DNA from: CAZNRY01 sp964575675
GTDB lineage: Bacteria > Eisenbacteria > RBG-16-71-46 > CAIMUX01 > VGJL01
DNA: 6,613 nucleotides
Direction: 5' to 3'
Assembly: GCA_964575675.1 (NCBI GenBank)
Contig: CAZNRY010000192.1
Coordinates: 1-6,613 of the forward strand
The position numbers were made by a program, and so were the translations under genes. The notes beneath the pieces were generated by a model. That model was not told the DNA's origin and searched no databases. It was given only the letters and a program-made list of their open reading frames with translations. This document shows positions 1 to 5,207 of the stretch, piece after piece; positions within the stretch are counted from its first letter, which is position 1; every line of letters starts with the position of its first letter.

Positions 1-849
1 GTCCTCGAAGAACGACTTTCCATCGTGATCCAGAACCGCGCGCATCATGTTCTTGGCCCACGGATGGCGGACCGCCTGGAAGAGCACTTGCACGACAGCG
101 ACCTCACCCGCTTCGAGGTCCGAATGCGCCGCGACGACACCGATCAAGGGATCGATCTCGAAGCCTCGAAAGACGCGGATCGGCAGCATGAACTCACGGG
201 AGAGCCCAAAGTCGACAAGAATCGCCGCCCCCTCCGGTGATGCTTCCCAGGCCGACCGGAGGGAGTTGTCCTCCTGGGTGAGCACGACTTCCGGAAAGTA
301 CGCCTTCAGCTGCTGGGAGATCTTCGCCGCGTCGACCGCTCGGACCGCCAGGCGAACCGTGATCGCGTTCGCGAGGCCGACGACCTCGAAGGAGATTGGT
401 CCGACGCCGACGGGTAGGCTCGCGAGAAACTGCTCGACGGCTTCCCGAGAGACCTTGAGCGGGGGAGGAACCGAGAGACGAAGCTCGATGATCGGCGAGT
501 CGTCTTCGTCGAGCTCGATCTCCGGTTCTTCGGGCGCGAGCGCGTCGAGATCCCACGATTCGGTCGGCCGGGCTTGGCCCGAGACCAGTCGCCCGATTCC
601 TTCCACGACCCGCGAGACGATCGTCGGCCGTCGCGCGTCGTCGATCTCTTGTTGGACCTGCGGAACCCAGTGGTATCGGAAAGGAACGAACGGCGGCTCG
701 AGTTCGACCGGGGACGGGTGGAGAAGCCAGCCCCGGCCGCGCTTCTCCCAGTCGTAGAACTGAGCGGTGAGAAGCGCCACCCGCGTCGGAACGAATCCCA
801 CCGCGGATGTCTCGTCCTCCCAGGGAACGAGATCCCGTTCGTCCGCCAT
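1..849 (-). CDS. Type IV secretion coupling-ATPase-like protein, N-terminal part (runs off left edge)
   Basis: The frame is open for 283 codons from the ATG at 849 to the window edge, so the gene is partial at its 3' end. An in-frame TGA lies two codons upstream of that ATG and an AGGA sits 6 bases before it, which fixes the start. Visible parts: an N-terminal block with YDWEKRGRGW (32-41) and LEPPFVPFRYHW (50-61); an acidic linker (101-118, EEPEIELDEDD); a folded alpha/beta segment (119-190) with ISFEVVGLANAITVRL (151-166) and QQLKAYFPEVV (179-189); then DPLIGVVAAHSDLEAGEVAV (233-252) and QVLFQAVRHPWAKNMMRAV (254-272). From memory this order matches the N-terminal domain of proteins annotated as type IV secretory system conjugative DNA transfer family, which are VirD4/TraG/HerA-like ATPases that move DNA or protein at the inner membrane. 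No Walker A or B motif is visible; these would lie past residue 283. No transmembrane helix is apparent here, so the upstream membrane protein may supply the anchor. The family call is fairly likely; the substrate is unknown. Confidence 0.7.
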   Translation of the reverse strand, partial: MADERDLVPWEDETSAVGFVPTRVALLTAQFYDWEKRGRGWLLHPSPVELEPPFVPFRYHWVPQVQQEIDDARRPTIVSRVVEGIGRLVSGQARPTESWDLDALAPEEPEIELDEDDSPIIELRLSVPPPLKVSREAVEQFLASLPVGVGPISFEVVGLANAITVRLAVRAVDAAKISQQLKAYFPEVVLTQEDNSLRSAWEASPEGAAILVDFGLSREFMLPIRVFRGFEIDPLIGVVAAHSDLEAGEVAVVQVLFQAVRHPWAKNMMRAVLDHDGKSFFED

Positions 850-860
850 CGCTCATCCTA
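850..860 (-). promoter_or_regulatory. Ribosome binding site overlapping the upstream stop codon
   Basis: On the minus strand the junction reads TAGGATGAGCGATG. The TAG (860-858) ends the membrane protein, AGGA (859-856) overlaps it, and the next ATG starts at 849. A TGA at 855-853 blocks any longer start in that frame. The overlap of Shine-Dalgarno and stop suggests translational coupling of the two genes. Confidence 0.6.
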
Positions 861-1571
861 CCGTCTGAGAAAGTCCCGCATGATCGGCTTCTTCTCGTCT
901 TCGCTGAGCGCGCGGAGCCCCTTTGCCGTCGTCACTCCGTCGATCGCTTCATTGACCGCCGTGCGGACCATGTCCTGGAACATGGTGATCGTGTCGGTCC
1001 GGAAGTACGTGTTCGGTTTGAAAAGTCGTTCGTAGAGCGGGCCGATCACGGGGATCACGACGACGGTGTCGTCCGGTTCTCCGTCCCAGAGGCGGGAGAG
1101 GAAACGGGTGAGGATGCCAAGGACGATGAAGACACCGATTCCGATCAGGATCTGAGTAAGGGAACCGCTCCAGGATTGGAAGGCACGGCCCCGTTGGTAG
1201 CCACCCGGCGATTGTGCATGCGCGATCATCGGGGTCAGGTAGATCGCCAGTCCGATCTGCGCGAGGACGACGAGGAGAAGCCAGCGCGAGGCGCGCCGGA
1301 CGCCGCACCACCAGGAGAAGAAGAACCCCGTGCCGAACGGAGCGGCGCAGAGGTCGAAGTTGAGCCGCTGGCGTCTGACCCGGAGGTACTCCCGCCGGGC
1401 GGAGAGCGCCCCGCCCTCGTGGAAGACGACATGGGACATCGAGAGCCCGGGGATCTGGCGGCGTTCGAGGCCCACTTCGACCGACGAATAGAACTCGAGG
1501 GCCGAGGTCTGGAATCCGTCGTATCCCTTGTGCCAGTGGGAGAAAAACGGTGGCGAAAGCGGTTTCGGCAT
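858..1571 (-). CDS. Conserved two-helix membrane protein paired with the coupling-ATPase-like gene
   Basis: A 237-residue protein starts at the ATG at 1571, behind a strong GGGAGGT Shine-Dalgarno. Residues 22-90 form a soluble domain with a distinctive core: SHVVFHEGGALSARREYLRV (46-65), then RLNFDLCAAPFGTGFFFSWW (69-88). Two hydrophobic helices follow (about 97-117 and 138-155), separated by a Gly/Gln-rich loop. The C-terminal region has VIPVIGPLYERLF (172-184), a segment with RTDTITMFQDMV (191-202), and TTAKGLRALSEDEKKPIMRD (214-233). I recognise this pattern ('SA.REYLRV.R', 'FD.CAAPFG..FF.SWW', 'TAKG.RALSE.E..P..R.F') as a conserved uncharacterised family, but I have no name or function for it. 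The next gene begins 8 bases downstream, so the two are very likely one operon and probably one inner-membrane complex. No export signal precedes the first domain, which suggests that it is cytoplasmic. Single Cys at 75 lies inside the most conserved motif. Confidence 0.8.
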   Translation of the reverse strand: MPKPLSPPFFSHWHKGYDGFQTSALEFYSSVEVGLERRQIPGLSMSHVVFHEGGALSARREYLRVRRQRLNFDLCAAPFGTGFFFSWWCGVRRASRWLLLVVLAQIGLAIYLTPMIAHAQSPGGYQRGRAFQSWSGSLTQILIGIGVFIVLGILTRFLSRLWDGEPDDTVVVIPVIGPLYERLFKPNTYFRTDTITMFQDMVRTAVNEAIDGVTTAKGLRALSEDEKKPIMRDFLRR

Positions 1572-1616
1572 GCGACCTCCCTTCGCTCGTGGCCTGCCGA
1601 CATCAATAGCGCCGCG

Positions 1617-1645
1617 AGCCTATGCCCGCCAGTGGGGCAACGCAA
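1617..1645 (-). promoter_or_regulatory. Possible promoter for the left-hand operon
   Basis: On the minus strand TTGCGT (1645-1640) and TAGGCT (1622-1617) stand 17 bases apart, a standard sigma-70-like spacing. Each matches its consensus at only three of six positions. The predicted start would lie about 40 bases before the ATG at 1571. The 17-base spacer begins with TGCCC and ends with GGGCA, an inverted repeat that a regulator could bind. This is a visual call in a lineage whose promoters are poorly known. Confidence 0.3.
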
Positions 1646-1694
1646 CAGGATTCGTCGCTCCCTGCTCCGATCGCTACCGGGACGGGATCGCCAC

Positions 1695-1723
1695 TTGACC
1701 AGAGACGTTCCGAGGCGCAGCAT
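1695..1723 (+). promoter_or_regulatory. Possible promoter for the middle two-gene operon
   Basis: TTGACC (1695-1700) matches the -35 consensus at five of six positions. The hexamer 17 bases on, CAGCAT (1718-1723), matches a -10 at three of six. The site lies in the divergent gap about 30-60 bases before the ATG at 1756. The -35 part is convincing and the -10 part is weak. Confidence 0.3.
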
Positions 1724-1742
1724 TCGTAATGGGAGTTTCTCC

Positions 1743-1755
1743 GGGGAGGTGGCAC
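1743..1755 (+). promoter_or_regulatory. Ribosome binding site that fixes the start at 1756
   Basis: GGGGAGGTGG (1743-1752) places GGAGG 6 bases before the ATG at 1756. An in-frame ATG at 1729 would add nine residues (MGVSPGRWH) ahead of the signal peptide and would put this Shine-Dalgarno inside the coding region. The later start is therefore preferred. Confidence 0.75.
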
Positions 1756-2382
1756 ATGACTTTCCGAACTTGGATCTGGTCCTTTCTGTTGGCTGCCGCG
1801 ATGTTTGCCGCACCGATGAGAGACGCGCAAGCCGAACAGTGGTTTCCTGTCATTGACCGCCTGTTGAGTGGCGGGGGCCTTGACGCCCCGTGGGTCAACC
1901 CTGCTGGTATTGCCGCCGATGTGAACAGGATGGCGAGCGATCTCGCCCCGGCAGTGACCTCGACCGCGACACAGCTTGTCCAATCCAGTGCAACGATCGT
2001 CGGAGAAGTCACTGGACAGCTCGTTGGCAGTACCGCGGGAGGCCAGACCGGTCGGGTCATTGCGGACGTGTGCTCCGGCGCCGAGAACGCCGCGAACACG
2101 GCGGTCGAAGCTGTGGGAGCGACGATCGGCCACGCGCTCGGCGGAGATATCGGCGGAGCCATGGGCGGAAGCGTGGCGAGTTCACTTGCAGCCGGAGAGA
2201 ACCCGGTTGACGCCTTGGTGGAGCAAAGCCCTCGGATCGCCGGGGGTCTCATCGGGGCCGCGACCGGCGGCAGCCTCGGTGGCCCCGCGGGTGCCATCGT
2301 CGGGCGCGAAATCGTCAAATCAACCATGTGCACCATGGACGGCCCGGCGGCTCCAGCCAAGGACGCGCCGCCGGAGTTCTGA
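1756..2382 (+). CDS. Exported glycine-zipper protein
   Basis: The protein has 208 residues. Its signal peptide has a positive start (MTFR), a hydrophobic core (WIWSFLLAAAMFAA, 6-19) and a likely cleavage after AQA (26/27), so it is exported. The mature part begins with an aromatic/leucine segment (EQWFPVIDRLLSGG). A long stretch rich in small residues follows (51-145). Two glycine-zipper-like stretches, IGHALGGDIGGAMGGSV (124-140) and IAGGLIGAATGGSLGG (161-176), have Gly/Ala at four-residue steps, the pattern that packs helices closely in membrane-associated and outer-membrane glycine-zipper proteins. Two cysteines (106, 192) could form a disulfide. The tail (195-208) is Pro/Ala-rich. There is no lipobox. 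It precedes the HExxH gene by 20 bases in what looks like one operon. I cannot name the family. A membrane-associated oligomer or a partner/substrate of the next gene product are inferences only. Confidence 0.75.
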   Translation: MTFRTWIWSFLLAAAMFAAPMRDAQAEQWFPVIDRLLSGGGLDAPWVNPAGIAADVNRMASDLAPAVTSTATQLVQSSATIVGEVTGQLVGSTAGGQTGRVIADVCSGAENAANTAVEAVGATIGHALGGDIGGAMGGSVASSLAAGENPVDALVEQSPRIAGGLIGAATGGSLGGPAGAIVGREIVKSTMCTMDGPAAPAKDAPPEF

Positions 2383-2402
2383 ATCAGACTCAGAGGTGAT
2401 GT

Positions 2403-3260
2403 ATGAAGAACGTGGTCCTTGTTCTCGGCGGATTTCTCGGAACGCTGGCGCTCAGTTACGCCCCAGGGGCGTTCGGAAGCGAGTTCTCCTGGAAGGAACA
2501 GGATGCGCTTAACGATGCAATCGAGGAGCTCGCGGACTCAGGCATCGACTTGCCGCTTCGTGATTTCGTCAGCCTGTCCGATGAATGCGGCCGTTCCGGT
2601 GCGTTGAGCTGCTACAACCGCGTGAAGTACACCATCGAGACTGAAGAGACGCGAGTCGAAACTGCTCAGGTCTTCCTGGGTACCGAGCCGGTCTTTCAAT
2701 GGCGCCCGATGTGCTTCCATCCGTGCTACGGCTACTACAACTATCAATGGGTTCAAGTCGACGTCCGTCCGGTCTACGGTTCGGAGCGCCGTCGAGTTCC
2801 GCACACCGAGCAGCGCACAGAATACGGGGACGAGATTCACATTACCCGCCTCGTGCTCGAGCGAGGCTCGAAGCGCTTCAACATGGACTCCGGAGGCGAG
2901 GACCTGACGGTGGCGGGGTACAGCGCGACGCAGGACGATCCCCAGGCGCGAATCCGCTACCGATTCCCCCTGAGCCTCAAGGAAGCCTACGAGTTCTTGA
3001 TCCTGCACGAGCTGGCTCATCTGGCCGGAACAACGAGTGACGATGCAGCAGATTCGTTTGCCCGTCGCGGGATCATGGAGCTCCGCAAGAAGGGCCTCGG
3101 GATGGACTATGCGAGCGATCTCCTGCAACTCAGGTGGAAGCAGCCTGACATTATCGATCCGTCCTTGGATCCAGTTGATCGAGAGACGCGGCGGACGTAC
3201 TCGTGCGACTCGCGGGGACCCTCAGCGCCCTTGGGCGATGCCCCCCCGTCGTGGGATTGA
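2403..3260 (+). CDS. Exported HExxH putative zinc metallopeptidase-like protein
   Basis: The protein has 285 residues; the ATG at 2403 follows GAGGTGAT at a normal distance. A signal peptide (MKNVVLVLGGFLGTLALSYA) with cleavage near 20-25 directs export. The mature part opens with a helical segment, then a Cys pair in DECGRSGALSC (60-70). A Cys/aromatic patch follows, FQWRPMCFHPCYGYYNYQW (98-116). Residues 141-160 look like beta strands. Near the C-terminus, EFLILHELAHLAG (197-209) carries the HExxH motif with His202, Glu203 and His206, which in zincins bind zinc and activate water. DDAADSFARRG (213-223) resembles the 'E..AD.FA' helix that gives the third ligand in several gluzincin-like families, but with Asp in place of Glu. 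Read as a metzincin (HExxHxxGxxH/D), the Asp is one residue late. The HExxH is clear; enzyme activity and substrate are unproven. The C-terminus (270-285) is Pro-rich and probably disordered. It is likely co-transcribed with the glycine-zipper gene. Confidence 0.75.
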   Translation: MKNVVLVLGGFLGTLALSYAPGAFGSEFSWKEQDALNDAIEELADSGIDLPLRDFVSLSDECGRSGALSCYNRVKYTIETEETRVETAQVFLGTEPVFQWRPMCFHPCYGYYNYQWVQVDVRPVYGSERRRVPHTEQRTEYGDEIHITRLVLERGSKRFNMDSGGEDLTVAGYSATQDDPQARIRYRFPLSLKEAYEFLILHELAHLAGTTSDDAADSFARRGIMELRKKGLGMDYASDLLQLRWKQPDIIDPSLDPVDRETRRTYSCDSRGPSAPLGDAPPSWD

Positions 3261-3283
3261 GGCTGAAATAGCGTCAGGTTCGT

Positions 3284-3315
3284 TGGCCGAATCTGCCAGG
3301 GCACGATGGCGGCCA
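3284..3315. other. Imperfect hairpin just past the metallopeptidase-like gene
   Basis: TGGCCG (3284-3289) pairs with CGGCCA (3310-3315), and the interior can also pair TGC with GCA around a four-base loop (3294-3303). It starts 24 bases after the stop at 3260. There is no T-tract, so it is not a classic intrinsic terminator, although termination or transcript-end protection is plausible. Confidence 0.35.
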
Positions 3316-3329
3316 CACGTAGAGTATCT

Positions 3330-3361
3330 GCCGCGACAGATCGGTGCTGATACCTCGCGGC
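3330..3361. other. Inverted repeat with perfect 7-base arms
   Basis: GCCGCGA (3330-3336) and TCGCGGC (3355-3361) are exact reverse complements around an 18-base loop, with a possible further G-U pair outside the arms on the plus-strand RNA. It lies midway between the two convergent genes. No T-run follows on either strand. Role unknown; terminator-like structure or protein site are both possible. Confidence 0.35.
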
Positions 3362-3379
3362 GACCAGCCGACGGGTTTC

Positions 3380-3394
3380 GGTGCGCCTCGCACC
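3380..3394. terminator. Short GC-rich hairpin past the lipoprotein gene (weak terminator candidate)
   Basis: GGTGCG (3380-3385) and CGCACC (3389-3394) are perfect 6-base arms around a three-base loop. CGGG just before and CCCG just after could extend the stem. It lies about 35 bases past the stop of the minus-strand lipoprotein gene. There is no T-tract on either strand, so its action as a terminator is uncertain. Confidence 0.3.
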
Positions 3395-3428
3395 CCGGCC
3401 CGATGACGATTGACCGGGTCCCCGTCTC

Positions 3429-5165
3429 TCAGCACCCCGGCGATTCCCCGCAACCCGCGATGTCCACCGAATCCGTCAGGAAGGGCTCGAAGGACACCCG
3501 GCCCCGGCCGTTCGGCGCGTCGACCGAGTCCTTGATCGCCCATTCGATGAACGAGCGGTCGGTCGTTCCCCACCAGTTGTTCCGTGCGTCCGGCCTGCCG
3601 TGCGAGAAGTTGTCGATAGCGGTCCAGCTCCGGTCTGGGTCCCGGACGAAGTTGCAGTGGCTGATGTAGACGGTGGGAGTGCATGAACCGCAGTCGATGA
3701 AGATCTCCTTGTACCCGTGGTCGGGATCCGGCGTGTTCCGCTCGAACGACGAGCACTCGACCCCGAGGAAGGGGCTCGGCGTGTTGGTCCAGATCGTGGA
3801 TCGCTGCGGCTCGACGAGCTGGTTGTCCTCGAAGCGGCAGCCTACGAATGTCGCCGATCCGCCGAGGGCGAGGAAGACCATCATGCTGCCGCGGTTCCGG
3901 CGCATGGTCGTGCCCTCGACGTAGATCTCTCCGCCGTCGAGCTCAATGCAGGCGGCCTGAGCGATCTGGAAGGCCTGATTGTCCTCGAAGACGCAGTCGA
4001 CGATGTTGACGAAGTCGGACGTGCTGGACTGCCGGTACCGCAGGGGCGGGAGCCAGGCGTTTCGGAAGATGCACGCGACGAAGCTCGGGCCGGCCGGACC
4101 GTCGAAGGTTGTCCCGTCCATGACGCAGTTGCCGAAGATGGTGCCGGAGACGTAGGCCCACGACTCGCGGTCCCGGAAGATCGTCGGGATGCCGGAGCCC
4201 ATCAGGAACCGGATGTTCTCGAGCTGGATCGGATCGTTTCCCCGGGCGTCAGCGACGAGGGTGTCCGCGAGGCTCACCCACACGCCCGGTGCCGCGCGGA
4301 CGACCACGCCGGGTTCGATCGTGAGTTTCGCGCGGAGCGTGACGTTCTCTACGATCCGGTACGGACTCCCCGCGATTCCCAGAACGGTCGGCCGCCCGAT
4401 CGTGCCGCCCACCTCACCGAGGTTCCTCGTCGTGCCGCTGGCCTCGCGGGACTCCGCGGACCAGTTGCCCGCTCCGTCCGCAGCTTTGAGGCGGAAGTAG
4501 TAAGTCGTGCCTGGCGCAAGATTGTCGACGATCAGGAATTGCGGTTCCTCGGCCTCGCGCGGGACGGGCGCGTCGGGGAGAACCGCCATGCCTTCCCACG
4601 GCGTGTTCGGTGCAGTCGCTATGCGGATGTCGTAACGGGCCGCGGGACCTCGATCGTCGTACGGGGCGTACCACCAGAAAGAAAGTTCCGCGCTCGTCGG
4701 ACCCGCGCTGGTTCCGACGTTCGGGGCGTTCGCCCAGGTCGGCGGCTCCGTATCCGGCGGTGCATTCGTCACGGTTTGAACCATGTTCGAGATTTCGGAC
4801 CAGTTACCCGCCTCATCGGCGACACGGACGGCGAAGCGGTACGAAGTTTCCGTGGCGAGTCCGCTCACCGTGAAGACCTCGGACCGGCCGCTCACCTGCG
4901 GCGCGGGCTCTCCCATGGCCTGGGTCATGTGATCCCAGTCAGTCGATCCGCTCGTCGCGTATCGGATGTCATATGCGGCGGCGGTCCCGACGTCGCCATC
5001 GTCCCCGGAGGCAGTCCAGGAGAGCCGAATCGCCGAGACCGTCGCGGAACCGGCCTGGAGATCCTCAACTCGTCCCGGAGGGGTCGTGTCCGTCTTCACG
5101 GGATTATCGCTCCCGCAGCCGGAAGCGAGCGCCGCGGTGAGCACCGCGAGGGTCAATCTTCGCAT
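3429..5165 (-). CDS. Lipoprotein with two fibronectin type III domains and a parallel beta-helix
   Basis: The protein has 578 residues and starts at the ATG at 5165 behind GAGGAAGGA. The signal MRRLTLAVLTAALASGC ends in a lipobox, LASG before Cys17, so the mature protein should be lipid-anchored. Fn3 domain 1 spans about 28-133, with RLSWTAS (47-53), YDIRYA (65-70) and TSYRFAVRVADEAGNWSEIS (107-126). Fn3 domain 2 spans about 140-246, with YDIRIA (178-183) and TTYYFRLKAADGAGNWS (220-236). From about 270 a right-handed beta-helix follows. Its opening, VENVTLRAKLTIEPGVVVRA (272-291), is the typical first turn, and rungs with C.FEDNQ-like turns run to about 510. ARNNWWGTTD (527-536) and RVSFEPFL (556-563) are typical of the end of such helices. 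Cysteines recur on the rungs. The likely role is surface display, carbohydrate binding or adhesion; catalytic residues are not evident. It is probably co-transcribed with the beta-helix gene 42 bases upstream. Confidence 0.88.
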   Translation of the reverse strand: MRRLTLAVLTAALASGCGSDNPVKTDTTPPGRVEDLQAGSATVSAIRLSWTASGDDGDVGTAAAYDIRYATSGSTDWDHMTQAMGEPAPQVSGRSEVFTVSGLATETSYRFAVRVADEAGNWSEISNMVQTVTNAPPDTEPPTWANAPNVGTSAGPTSAELSFWWYAPYDDRGPAARYDIRIATAPNTPWEGMAVLPDAPVPREAEEPQFLIVDNLAPGTTYYFRLKAADGAGNWSAESREASGTTRNLGEVGGTIGRPTVLGIAGSPYRIVENVTLRAKLTIEPGVVVRAAPGVWVSLADTLVADARGNDPIQLENIRFLMGSGIPTIFRDRESWAYVSGTIFGNCVMDGTTFDGPAGPSFVACIFRNAWLPPLRYRQSSTSDFVNIVDCVFEDNQAFQIAQAACIELDGGEIYVEGTTMRRNRGSMMVFLALGGSATFVGCRFEDNQLVEPQRSTIWTNTPSPFLGVECSSFERNTPDPDHGYKEIFIDCGSCTPTVYISHCNFVRDPDRSWTAIDNFSHGRPDARNNWWGTTDRSFIEWAIKDSVDAPNGRGRVSFEPFLTDSVDIAGCGESPGC

Positions 5166-5207
5166 GGTCCGTCCTTCCTCTTCGGATCCTGTGGGGCCAC
5201 CGCCCGT

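Larger units (their letters stand above)
3261..3428. other. Convergent intergenic region, no gene
   Basis: These 168 bases separate the stop codons of the plus-strand metallopeptidase-like gene and the minus-strand lipoprotein gene. I see no convincing small gene or RNA gene here. The region holds three inverted repeats in succession (annotated separately). Their placement between converging transcripts fits a two-way transcription end zone. Confidence 0.5.

Noticed and set aside
47..757. A 236-codon plus-strand open frame
   Set aside because: Its Ser/Thr/Arg-rich composition is typical of an antisense shadow in GC-rich DNA, and it lies fully opposite the coupling-ATPase-like gene.
194..856. 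A 220-codon minus-strand open frame starting 7 bases upstream of the ATG at 849
   Set aside because: It is Arg/Gly/Ser-rich low-complexity sequence overlapping the frame from 849, which gives a natural protein with recognisable motifs and runs to the window edge.
1729..1731. ATG at 1729 as the start of the glycine-zipper protein
   Set aside because: The Shine-Dalgarno at 1743-1752 serves the ATG at 1756, and the later start gives a compact normal signal peptide.
807..1856. A 349-codon plus-strand open frame
   Set aside because: It is rich in Arg, Asp, Glu and Pro, has no fold-like pattern, overlaps the membrane protein antisense and crosses the divergent promoter region and the start of the next gene.
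1674..2360. A 228-codon minus-strand frame rich in Ala and Pro
   Set aside because: It is antisense to the glycine-zipper gene, where Gly/Ala codons read backward give Pro/Ala. The plus-strand frame has a signal peptide and Shine-Dalgarno and is preferred.
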